Assembly: GCF_014203225.1 (NCBI RefSeq)
Contig: NZ_JACHIO010000002.1
Location: forward strand, 186,001-250,000
Direction: 5' to 3'
Source: Granulicella mallensis
GTDB lineage: Bacteria; Acidobacteriota; Terriglobia; Terriglobales; Acidobacteriaceae
DNA length: 64,000 nucleotides
Part shown: piece after piece, positions 35,601-45,900 of the stretch
Layout of the letters: each line of letters opens with the position of its first letter
Position numbering within the stretch: the first letter of the stretch is position 1
Translations under genes and position numbers: made by a program
Notes under the pieces: generated by a model
Database searches by the model: none
Told to the model about the DNA's origin: nothing
What the model saw: only the letters and a program-made list of their open reading frames with translations

Positions 35601-38600
35601 GTCGAGGCGGTCGCGCCCGTAAGCGGGTAGTTGACCGCCGCACCGCCATCGATGGTCACAGCAACAGTCCCCGAGGGTATCGCTGCAGGGCTTTCCGAGA
35701 CCGTCACAGTGAAGGTCGCTTCAGTGCCGGCGGTGTAGGTCAGGCCGGTGTTGCCACCGGTGATGGCTGTCGTGGTTGTGGCATTGGTGCCGGTCTTGGT
35801 CCCGTTCAACACCAGCGAGCCGAGCGTGTCGGTCTCCGGTAGCAGCGTAATCGCATCCTGAATCGCACCGTTCCCGTTCGCCGTCGGCGTAAACGAAAGC
35901 GACACATTGCAGAGGCTCCCTCCGAGCAGCACCGTCGAGGTAAGGTTGCAGGTCGGCGCAGCGCTTGCCAGCGGCGTGGCCGGGACGGCAGCGGTAAAGT
36001 TGCCTCCTGTGTCCGTCTGGCCGAAGCCGGTCGGCGCACTTGCACCGGTGTTCGAAAAGACACCGACATCTGTTGTGGTGATGCTCGTGCCGAAGTTGAA
36101 TGTCCCGCTGCTGCGCAGGACTTCGGTAATTCCGGCAACCACTGTGGCGGTGGTGTACAGATTGCCCGCACCATCGACGGCAACCGCAGATCCAGAGACT
36201 CCCGGAATCGTGTACTGCCCACCGCTAAGGGACTGCACCTTGATGCTGCCGCCATCGGCGACGTAGATATTCTCACCCTGGTCGGCGGTAACGCTGGTGG
36301 GATTGGAGAGCACCGGCGAGAACGTCACGACAGTGTTCTCCGTCGGCGATGTGGTCGTCACCGGGATTCCGCCGGCTGGGATCTTGAACACCGAAGTGCC
36401 ATCGACCACCAGCAGGTTTCCGTAGCTATCCATCCCCATCGCAGTCGGAGACGTGAGAGGAATCTGGTTCAGTTGCGATCCAACGCCCGTGGTCGGCGAG
36501 AACTTCTCCACATATCTGCTGGTAACGTCCGCGATATAGATCAAGCCGTTCGTATCCACGACCATGGGGCCGCTGTTTGCCTGCGTCAGCGCGCAACTGA
36601 TCGTGGTGACCGTCGTCGTGCAGATATCGATCGACGGGATCGATATCGTCTGCGGCGAGTACTTCCCTGTCGCTGCTGTGAACACGTACTTGGTGATGGT
36701 GGTCGAACCGGCGGCGGCAGCATACACACTCCCCGCCGTATCCACTGCAAGATAAGCAGCCGGGATAGCCGAGATGTTGGTCACAGTCGAACCGGTCACC
36801 TTGCTGATGCCCTGCGTTCCACTCACGTACGCGTTACCCGCACCATCCAGAACAACGGCTGTGTTGCCGGTGGTAGCAGCTCCGAGGACTGAGGTCGCAG
36901 GCGTACCGGCCGTGTCGAACACCAGCGCCGAACCGGTAGAGATGGCATTCAAAGAGATGTCCTGCGTGGCGGTCGCGGAGCCCGCGGTCGTCGCAATCGA
37001 GACCGGTTCCGCACGCTGCGCCAGCATCGTCGGGGCATACGTAACAGGGGCGGTGCAATCCACCGATCCGTCGCTCGAAGTATTGGTTGTGCAGGTCGCA
37101 CTCCCGACAGTGAAGTCACTTCCGGCAGGCGCCGTGATCGTCACAGTCGATCCCACCACCGGCGCATGGACCGTCAGCGAAGAACTGAGCGTCGCAGTGT
37201 TGCCCGCGCTGGTGACCGTCGTCGAAGGCAGCGTTTGCGCGGACAAACGGCGTACTCGCGCGTTCGCGATGTCCAGCATGTAGAGGTTGCCGAGGACATC
37301 CTCGGCAACCGGCAGAGTCGTGCCGTTCGCCCCGAACACAAACTGATTCGCCGGGCAGCCATCGCCAAGTGCGGACGTATTGCAGCTTGTCGCGCCGCTC
37401 GCCGTCGTGATGCGGCGAACGTAGCCGGTAGCGATGTCGTAGAACAGAATCTGCTCCTGGTCGCCGATCAGGATGTTTCCAGCGGGGTCGATTGCCAACG
37501 TCTGGACCGCGCCACTTTGCAGTGCAGCACTCTTGCCCAGAACAATACCGGGATTAGCCGAGTTGAAGTTGATCGCTGTCCCGCCGCCAATCAGCACATA
37601 CGAAAAACCGACCTGAGGGCTGGTAATACCATTCGCCGCAAGCGCACCCTTGATGATCGTGCCGCCCATATAAATAATGCGGAGCCGGCCCAGGCCATCG
37701 TCGAAGAGAAAGTCGCCATCATGATCGACGGCAGTTCCCTGCACCATTCCTCCCGTGCTGCCGGTGTTAACTAGCGTCTGGTAGAACGGACACCCGTCGC
37801 CGCCCGCATCCGTGTTACCGGAGCAGACCGTGCCAGCCACAGCTCCACCGGCAATGGGATAGACAAATCCCTGCTCCGGGCTGCTGTAGCTCAGACCGGC
37901 AACACCGGCCGTTGTCTGAAGCGCTGCATACAGAGGATTGGGGACTGAAGCTCCATTGACAGTGATCGAAGAAGGACCGGCAACCACGCGGATGCGGCCA
38001 TTCGTACCATCCATGAAGTAAATGTTGTCCCACCGGTCGCCCGTCGGTGCATAAATGCGCCCGCCTACACCAGCGACAGGAGGAGCGGCAGTCGCACTGC
38101 AGGCAGCAACGCCCAGCGCCGCTGCGACCGTGCCATCACCGGCGCTTCCCACCGTCGTGCCGGCCACAGCGGACGCGAAGGATGTCGTCCCACCGGCCAC
38201 CGTGCACTCGACCGCGCCGATCATCACATTTTCGCCGGCCATCGCACTGGTGCAGATCGGCGAGACAGCGTTGCAAACCATATGCAGCGCATTGTCACCG
38301 GTTGTTCCGATCAGCAGGTTGCCATAGGCGTCCGTGCCCAGAGAAACCGGCCCATTGAACCCGGAGGTGTAGGTCACGGGACAACCATCGCCGAGTTTGT
38401 CGTTCTGAACAGCCTTGGTGCCGTAAATCTTCACTCCGCCACTGCCGACGCACTGGCTGGCATACGCCCCGGCATACGCGCTGATGATGCCGGTACGCGC
38501 ATCAATCTTCCGAATGATTTGAGGATTGGTCGAGTTGGCCGAGATATAAATATTGCCGGACGGGTCCACCGCAATGCCCGTCACCACGGACGGAAGCGTC

Positions 38601-38893
38601 GCATTCACCGCCGGACAACCGTTTCCTGTTGCGTCCGTTGCCGTGAACTGCCCATTGGTTGGACAGGCTGCACTTGGTGTCGACACTACCGGCGTATTAC
38701 CTGCAACCGAGCTGATCGTGTTTGGAAACAGCACAGGAGTCTGCGCGGACACAACATTCGAGCCGGCCAGCACCACCACCGCTGCGAGCCCCCCGATTTT
38801 TCCCGCGATCTTCAAACGTTGGCGAATAGAGCTTGCGACGAGTTCGAGAGAGGAACGGATAGAAACAGCGAACGGCGAAGAGCGAAGAGCCAT
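32672..38893 (-). CDS. Giant secreted NHL/Ig protein with pectinesterase (CE8) domain
   Basis: This 2073-aa exoprotein should remove methyl esters from homogalacturonan. Signal peptide: GGLAAVVVLAGSNVVSAQ (~35-52). Order of domains: NHL propeller (~70-555), a short Ig-like domain (~560-655), a second NHL propeller (~665-930), Ig/MBG-type repeats (~935-1240), then pectinesterase (~1245-1660), Ig repeats (~1690-1890) and the C-terminal tail. Catalytic marks: SLQDT (Asp ~1444), GDVDYIFGDA (Asp ~1475) and LGRPYG (Arg ~1545). The tail has a GGFNQQVSFACSGLP Ig unit, a membrane helix (~1985-2002), RRRKSK, a second helix ending TVGCGGG, and a last beta segment. The ATG at 38893 is preferred because the upstream 66 codons lack signal-peptide features. 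Divergent from the polygalacturonase giant. Confidence 0.88.
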   Translation of the reverse strand: MALRSSPFAVSIRSSLELVASSIRQRLKIAGKIGGLAAVVVLAGSNVVSAQTPVLFPNTISSVAGNTPVVSTPSAACPTNGQFTATDATGNGCPAVNATLPSVVTGIAVDPSGNIYISANSTNPQIIRKIDARTGIISAYAGAYASQCVGSGGVKIYGTKAVQNDKLGDGCPVTYTSGFNGPVSLGTDAYGNLLIGTTGDNALHMVCNAVSPICTSAMAGENVMIGAVECTVAGGTTSFASAVAGTTVGSAGDGTVAAALGVAACSATAAPPVAGVGGRIYAPTGDRWDNIYFMDGTNGRIRVVAGPSSITVNGASVPNPLYAALQTTAGVAGLSYSSPEQGFVYPIAGGAVAGTVCSGNTDAGGDGCPFYQTLVNTGSTGGMVQGTAVDHDGDFLFDDGLGRLRIIYMGGTIIKGALAANGITSPQVGFSYVLIGGGTAINFNSANPGIVLGKSAALQSGAVQTLAIDPAGNILIGDQEQILFYDIATGYVRRITTASGATSCNTSALGDGCPANQFVFGANGTTLPVAEDVLGNLYMLDIANARVRRLSAQTLPSTTVTSAGNTATLSSSLTVHAPVVGSTVTITAPAGSDFTVGSATCTTNTSSDGSVDCTAPVTYAPTMLAQRAEPVSIATTAGSATATQDISLNAISTGSALVFDTAGTPATSVLGAATTGNTAVVLDGAGNAYVSGTQGISKVTGSTVTNISAIPAAYLAVDTAGSVYAAAAGSTTITKYVFTAATGKYSPQTISIPSIDICTTTVTTISCALTQANSGPMVVDTNGLIYIADVTSRYVEKFSPTTGVGSQLNQIPLTSPTAMGMDSYGNLLVVDGTSVFKIPAGGIPVTTTSPTENTVVTFSPVLSNPTSVTADQGENIYVADGGSIKVQSLSGGQYTIPGVSGSAVAVDGAGNLYTTATVVAGITEVLRSSGTFNFGTSITTTDVGVFSNTGASAPTGFGQTDTGGNFTAAVPATPLASAAPTCNLTSTVLLGGSLCNVSLSFTPTANGNGAIQDAITLLPETDTLGSLVLNGTKTGTNATTTTAITGGNTGLTYTAGTEATFTVTVSESPAAIPSGTVAVTIDGGAAVNYPLTGATASTAAASVPVAGLIAAAHSIVATYGNSPGIVGSTSATTNFAIGQATSAVNWTPSATTQQYSAAVGTAVLDAAATSTAIAGNIAGAFIYTATPSSGGTTVPIHSASYLPIGTYSLGVTFVPNDAVDYAPSTATIGTYTVTKATTTAAVGVTQMLVAADGSGNFSTVQSAVDALPSGGSIYIKPGTYNAFITVVQPNIALRGLGGDSTKVILTHGGGAFGSTYPYIGEFQATNSNGSQMQSGSTVFTGDEGSATLVVAKGINAKLGATQQTPNGFYAENLSLINTYDTDATTTTTTYASSSGGACALGQTPAMTYAALYNSGQLCASQALVIWTNSDLSIMNNIYATSLQDTVYTASPGSGSNGFVPTRQYWFRGKISGDVDYIFGDAAAVFDSTSIYTAFHGATATGTETIEAQNKMTETGSSGDYLSGYIMNNDVFTSQAPGMTNLFLGRPYGTFSTWILLNSYIDQTNPAGYTTGLGPSLTSATYGEYNDLTYTDPATGSADLNGNLYLGLGGNSGSGVSGPRETTSTNPGTAMANNNPPVTMSQAQAQAYFPTNFLSQTVPSSISTTTNWNPTAALASAVNTFIPAGTTATVASGTSVTILMRPQTPGLGAITNGVYTIPTGSYTLTDSINGGTATTIASGPLDASGEAYFTSSNLTAGSHNLSWTYSGDANFSGSTTAAAYVLTVTGSSTVATTNTTTTLSATATTAVSGTSIKLTATIAPAASSTTTPTGTVTFMDGATTLGTGTVASGMATYTTSTLAVGPNSITAVYGGDTNFAPSTSAALSITITAAVQSSFTLGLSPTSGTVTSGSMATSTITITPSGGFNQQVSFACSGLPQNASCSFSPATVTPSGTGTATSTLTIATGTASAALYQHQPALPGQGSGGTSALAFLGGGGFLAWTLLRRRKSKSLWYVQLGLALMIVVASATVGCGGGSMSTPTPPTATTTPAGTYQVTITGTAGSATQTATYSLTVQ

Positions 38894-39902
38894 GGGGGCG
38901 AACTTCTTTCCTGAAAATGGAATTACGTGGCGCACACACTCCTCGGAAGGCCTCCTCAAAGAAGTACAACTCCAAAATGTGTGGACTTGGTGCCGCCGAA
39001 CAATATAGCCATAACGATCTAAGCTTGGGAAGGTGTCTGACAGATTATTCGGGCTGGAGAGCAAAAAATGACAAGATAATGACAACTCCAAAGACTTCGT
39101 GTTTCGGCCTATTAGAGATATTGACTATTTATTTCGCGATCCGGCAACGCCACGCGCGTGTTCCGCTATGCGCTAATGCTGTCCGACAGACAAAGCGACT
39201 GAACTGACATTGCAAACAAGCAAATGCGGCCGGCTACGCTGAGGTACGCGATTCGTACAGGTAGTTGCGACGGTCCTCGCGCTGCTTGCGGTGAGTGCAG
39301 AAGAGTTGCTTACTGTCGCTAAAGCAGCCGTAAACATTACGGTGTTGTCATCCACCAACCCTTTACCACTGGCTCCCGCTTTCTCGGTAAGAGCTGCGAA
39401 AACGGGAGAAAGCAAGCTCCTCGCTCTGCCCGGAATAACAAACTAGAAAGGCAAATACCTCTAGATTTTCGGATTTGAGGACAGGCCTCTGGAGCTTGAC
39501 AAATCTCTCTGCGACTCTTTATTGTTCGGGCGACTTCAGAATCTGCATGACAGATTTTTATGACTGTAGGGCAATGCCATCTCGCCTCGGATATCGACAA
39601 TGACGCGCATGACTCGAATCGCCGCGATAATTATGCCAATTATCTGCATTTCAGCCTGCACATCCGCACTCCATGTATAGGCGGGTTCAGGTGCCATCAC
39701 TGAAACTCCTAGTGACGCAACAATATCTGTCATACCGAATGCCTCGATCAAAATCGTTGACCTTGGAACTGGCACAACACGCGAGGTCAAAGCCAACGCG
39801 GAAGACTATCAAGTCATTTTCGCGACCAGCTAAAGCGGAACCAGTTCGACGGGCCTGTAGCAAAAAACAAAACATTCCAGCGTCGTCACATAAAGGAACA
39901 TC
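38894..39902. other. Divergent regulatory spacer between the two pectinase giants
   Basis: This 1-kb stretch has no gene I trust. A plus-strand promoter-like pair, TTGACA (39496-39501) and TATTGT (39520-39525) with 18-nt spacing, would start a ~370-nt leader for the polygalacturonase gene. On the minus strand, TTGTCA near 39070 and AATAAT near 39050 make a weaker candidate for the pectinesterase gene. Both lie in AT-rich DNA relative to the flanking genes. A small hydrophobic frame at 39536-39733 (minus) was considered doubtful. Confidence 0.4.
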
Positions 39903-42900
39903 GTGTTATCTCAACTTCGTCTTGCTCTTACCAGCCTCCTTACCCTCTGTGTCATCTGTCCCCTGGGCGCCATTGCGCAACAAGCTCCTATTGCGCTTCC
40001 GAACACTGTCACCACCGTCGGTGGGGGAGTTACATCGGCTCTGACCGTTGGCGCCGCTTGCAGCACTGGAAGCTCCCTCACAGCGACGGATACGCTTGGC
40101 GATGGCTGTCCGGCCACATCGGCCTACTTCGGAACGACTTCATCAGGCGATCTGCGCGGCGGCGTAGCAACGGACCCCGCCGGCAATATTTATGTGATGG
40201 ACAGTGGCGACTCCGCGCTTCGCAGGATCAACGCACATTCGAACATCATCACACTCCTGGCCGGCCTGGGTACTGCGTGCAGTTCGAAGAGCGACGACAA
40301 TGGCGACAATTGCCCCCTGGCCAACACAAAGTTCAGCTCCACGCCGCGTGGAATGGGGAGCGACCCCTACGGCAACATCTTTGTAGCCGGCTACGGCAGC
40401 GATCTCGTCAATCTTGTTTGCAATGCCGTTTCACCTCTTTGCCCCAACACAACCGGCACACACCAGATTGGATCCATGTATCTGGTCGCCGGCTGCGTGG
40501 TTAACACCGGCAACGCAGGCACCGCGGGGCCCGGGGCTGCGACTGGCGCAACCGGCGGTATCGCCACGCCCACTGGAACCTGCAACAGCACCGTCACTGA
40601 GCTGGATCAGCCACGGGGTGTCACTGCAGATCGTTACGGCAACGTCTACATTGCAGACACGGGGGACCTTCGATATCTCGTGGTAGTTGGTCCTGCCTCG
40701 TATAACGGCGTTGCCAATCCACTGGCTGCACTCATCGCCTTGAATCCCGCATACAGCGGAATCACCGCGGCCACCGCGGTCGGCAATATCTACCCCTTGC
40801 TCGGCGGGTTTACACCGCCTGCTTCAGGCATGCCCTGCGTTACCGGCTCTTCGACGAACTCTCTTGACGCGTTCGGAGACGGCTGCCCCTACTACGTATC
40901 CTCGCTCAACAATCCCAGCTCCTCGGCCGTTCAGGGTATTGCGGTTGACCCCAACGGCAACATCCTCATCAGCGATGTCTCTGCGCAGAGATTGCGCGTG
41001 ATCTACATGGGTGGCGCGCAGATGGCGAGCGCGATCACAGCGAACAACCCCATGGTGACCTCTCCGGTTGCAGGTTCGATCTACTCCATCGCCGGCGGTG
41101 GCAGCAGCAGTTCGTCGAGCACACCCCAGTTAGGCTCCGAAGTCTCCATCGACACCTCCGCGTTCAAGGTCACCACCGACTTTCAAGGGAATATTTACGT
41201 CGGGGACAACACGTCCGTGCTCTTCTTCGATATCAATACAGGCTACATCCGCAAACTTGCGCCGTCGGGGCCAGCCTTCGGTGGCTCCAATGGTCTTGGC
41301 GTTGCTGTAAACGAACTTGGCGATCTCATTCTTGCCGATAGCACCAACCTGCTCATTCGCAACGTAGCCGCGACTTCACTGGCTTCGACCGCGGTGAACA
41401 GCTCTTCAACACAAAACATTCTGCTCCACGGTGCGGCGGGAACAACATACCTTGCGGCCTCGCAGGCGAACCTCTCTGTCTCCGAGCCCATCAGCATCGG
41501 TGTTTCGTCCTGTGGCAGTGAAAACGCGGACAAGACGCTTGACTGCACCGTCCCTGTTACGTTTTCGCCAGTCTCACCAGGCAGGCATACGGTTACACTG
41601 GCCGCCGTTCCTTCGGGCGCCTCGGAAACCGCACTGCTGCCACTCATCGGAACTGCAACCGGCACCGCCCTGGTCTTCGACGGCTTCGGCAATAATGCAG
41701 CCTTGATCGGCACCTCGCTGCAACCAACAGGATTGGCGACCGATGGCAACGGCAATTTCTTTACTTACGATTTAGCCACAGCCAGCATGACGGAGGTCAC
41801 TGGGCTGGTCCCACCCACTCACTTGACGGGCACGCTGCCGGGAACTCCCACGCAGATTGCGATCGACGCCAGCGGGAACATCTATGCTGTTGGCGGCGGT
41901 GCGATCACTGAGTTTGCGCTCGGCAGCAACGGTTCCTATACCGCCGCCGGATCGATCGCTTTCGCACCCAACGGCGCCACGGCCACGCCGCAGGCGATCG
42001 CCATCGATGCGGCAGGCAACCTGTTCGTCTACGACAGCACGAGCAAGTCGATCTACCGTCAGAGCAAGAGCAAAACCGGAGCACTCACTTCCCTCATTGC
42101 ATCAGGATTCGATCATGTAGTCGCACTCGCGCTCGATAGTCTCGGCAATCTATACGTCTCCGATAGCGGGGTACAGTCGATCTATACGATCACTCCCACC
42201 AGTGTGCAAACAACCTTGGCCACAGGCGTCTCTGCCATAGGCCTGAGCGCCGATTCGGCAGGTGATCTTTACGCAGCAGATACTCTGACCGGCAGCGTCT
42301 TCGAGTATCCGGTCAGCGGCCCCAGGACTACGCTTAGCACATCTCTTACGCAGCCAGCGGGAGTGGCTGTCGATCCCTTCGGAAATGTGTATGTGGCCGA
42401 CACAACGCAGTCCGGATTGGTGGAGATTCCGCGAAATATTACCAGAGGGAGCTTTGGTACCAGCTTGACAACCACGCTCGCGGGAACGATCACCAATGCA
42501 GGCAACATCGCTGCGAGTGGTCTTGCGCAGACGGACTCAGCCGACATTACCCTGGCTCCCGGATTAACCGCGGGCTGCACCCTCTCAACCGTTTCGAAGA
42601 CCTTTGCCTCCGGCGAGGCCTGCACCGTTCAAGCCACCTTTACTCCACAGACAAGCACCTCGGGCGCAGCCGTAAGCAACATCGCTACGTTCCTTCCCGC
42701 TGCCACCACCACCGGGTCTGCAGAGTTCACCGGCACAGTACCCACCAATCTAACGACAACCAGCATCACGGGCGAGACACCGGCCAATCCACGGTTCGCC
42801 GCCAGTGGCACGGAAGTCATGTTTACAGTCACCGTATTGAATGCACCCAGCGGCAGCGCTGTTGCAGTCTCGGTAGACTCGGGAGCCGCAACCAGCTACA

Positions 42901-45900
42901 TGCTGAATGCCTCCGGCATGACCATGGTGAGCCTGTCGAACCTTGCCCTGGGCACACACACCCTCTCGGCGGCTTATGCCGGGGCTACAAACGCTCAGCC
43001 TTCCAGTGCCTCTGTGGCGTTCACCATCAATCAGTTCGTGGCCACCGGCGACACCCGCACCGTCGCTGAGCCGTCCTTCCCTGCCGTGTGCACCACGCTC
43101 ACCGCGGCACTCACCTCTGTCAATGACGATCTTCCCGTCTCGGTCGATGCCACCGTTACCAATCCCGACGGAGCGCGCATTCAGGCGGCGATCAATAGCT
43201 GCGCCAATACCGGTAAGGCCGTTGAACTTTCGGTGGACGCAGCCGGCCACAACGCCTATTTGACCGGATCGCTTTCCATGCCTTCAGGCGTCACACTGCT
43301 GGTGGATCCCGGCGTCTACGTCTACTTCTCGCGTAACGTGCAGGATTACGACGCAAAGCCCGGCACACACACCTGCGGCACGGTAAACTCCGCCAGCGCC
43401 ACCTCCTCGTGCCTGCCGCTGATCGATATTCCAGCGAGTTCGACGAACGTCGGCATTATGGGTTTCGGCAAGCTGGATGGCCGAGGCGGCGATACGCTGA
43501 TCAACGCGTTTCCTTCCACCTATGCGGGTCAGAGCTGGTGGGGATTGTCTTCCATCGCCAACAGCGGCGGCAGCCAGCAGAACCCTCGTTTCATCCAGAT
43601 GGAAACGGGCTCCAGCAATATCACGCTGTATAAGATCACGCTGCGTAACTCACCTCTCTTCCATGTTTCCACAACAGGCGCCGTCTCCGGCTTCACTGCC
43701 TGGGACATCAAGATTGTTACGCCCACCAGCTCGCGCAACACGGACGGCATAGATCCGGGCAACGCGCAGAACTTTACCATCACGCGATCCTGGATCTCCG
43801 ATGGTGACGACAACGTCGCAGTTGGCGCTGCCAACACAGCGCCTGCCGCAAATATCTCCGTAACCAACAATCATTTCTTCGCTGGCCATGGTCAGTCGAT
43901 CGGGAGCTTCACACAGGGCGGCGTGAGCAATGTGCTCTTCGATAGCAATATGTCTTCCGGCAATGGAATCGCCGGTAGCGGCAGCTCTATCGAAAATACG
44001 GCCGACACCAACTCAACCGGCATTCGCATCAAGTCCGGGTACGATCGCGGCGGAGTAGTTAGAAATATTCAATATTCCAACTCGTGCTTTCAGGATCACA
44101 ACGCTGAAATCGACTTCAACCCAAACTACGAAAACACAACCGGGTCTTTATCGCCCAACTTCGAAAACATTCTGATGCAGAACCTGACCTTTCTAACCAG
44201 CGGAACGGCACAGTTCACCGGCACGAACAACAGTGGCAGCATCCTTCCGCTTCAGCTCACGCTGGACAACGTGAGTTTCCCAGGCACCTATCCGGCCTCC
44301 GAGTTCAATCCAGCACCAACCAACGCTGCCCTGACCTATGGCCCCGGACAGGTCTCTTCCGACTTCATGACAGACTACGCAACCTTCGCCGGGTCGAACG
44401 GCAATACCGTGACCAACAAAATCACGGCAAGCAACCTGCTGCCACCCACCTGCAACTTTACTTACATTGCACCCGAATTGACGGGTCCGAGCGGTCTGCC
44501 ACAAACCATCACCGAAGGCCAGAATGCAACCGCCGTCGTCATCTTGACTCCGGCCGTGGGAGGCGCCGCCTATCCCACCGGCAATGTCACGCTGACAGAC
44601 GCGCTCACCGGCAGCGCAACCATCGTGACGCTTCCTGGGACTACCGATACGCTCTTTGTCCCGCTGACTTCTCTCGCAGTAGGTACGCACACCTTCACCG
44701 CGACCTACTCGGGCGACACCAACTATCCTCTGACTCCCGGACAGACTGCCTACTCCACAACGGCGCCCTATGAGATCACGGTCAACGCCGGCAGCCTTGG
44801 CAGCACCACAACGATGCTATCGGGTGTGCCAAGCTCTACGTCGTTCGGCACTTCCTTCATGGCTACAGCCACAGTCGCCGGCAGTGGCAGCACTCCTATC
44901 GGCAACGTGCAGTTTATTGTGAATGGTTCTGTCAATTCCGTCGCAGCCGTGAGCTCTTCGGGTACGGCTACAGCCACGATCAGCTTGCCTTTCAGCACCG
45001 TCCCCTACAGCATCTATGCCATCTATAGCGGCGATGCTGTTAACGATGGCTCCACGTCACCCACTTCATCGGTCACCGTAACCGCGGCACTCACAACGAC
45101 TACGTTGTCTGCGAGCGCCACGACCGCCACACTCGGCCACCCGATCGCACTGACCGCGACCGTAACCTCCCCGGTTGGAACACCCACCGGGGCGGTCATG
45201 TTTACCTACACCACAACAGGCAATGGCTCTCCCGTCCAGACCACCGCCGCAGTGATCGGTGGAGTAGCCACCGCCGGCGTCAGCTTGCCTACCGGTACTG
45301 ATTCGATTACAGCTACCTACGTTGCCAGCGGAAGCTTTGCCGGGTCCGCTTCACTGCCGGTGCCTGTCACCGTCAGTGCGGGGACGATCTTTGCGTTGCC
45401 CGGCAATCCGATTCCTCTTCCCTACACCATGACCACACTCGCCGGTGGCGCGGCAGCCAACTGTTCCACGGCCACCGACAGTTTTGGCGATGGCTGCCAG
45501 GCTACCTCGATGCTCTTCAGTGGTTCGGTCGACCTGCGTAGTGTCGTAGCCGATCCCTTTGGCAATGTCTATCTAACCGATGCGGTGTCCAACCTGGTGC
45601 GCAAAATCGCACCCAATGGCATCATCAGCGACTTCGCGGGCAGAGTTACCGGTACTGCCTGTGTTCCTACAGCAACCACCGGCTGCACACCTTCACTGGT
45701 AAGCCTCGACAAGCCGCGCGGCATCTCTTCCGACAGCCAGGGCAACATCTATATCGCCGGCTATGAAAGCCAACTGGTCTTCAAAGTCAGCGCCTCCACA
45801 GGCCTGATGTATGTTGTAGCCGGGACCGGAAGCACAGGCAACGCCGGGGATGGAGGTCCCGCCTCGTCGGCCAAAGTCAATTCACCGCGCGGTGTATGGG

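Noticed and set aside
33021-38914. Many plus-strand frames opposite the pectinesterase giant
   Set aside because: They are antisense shadows of a Gly/Thr/Ala-rich gene; compositional bias makes long open frames likely.
39536-39733. Small minus-strand frame with a hydrophobic segment in the divergent pectinase spacer
   Set aside because: A weak ribosome site exists, but there is no family match and it lies in a regulatory spacer; conservation data would be needed.
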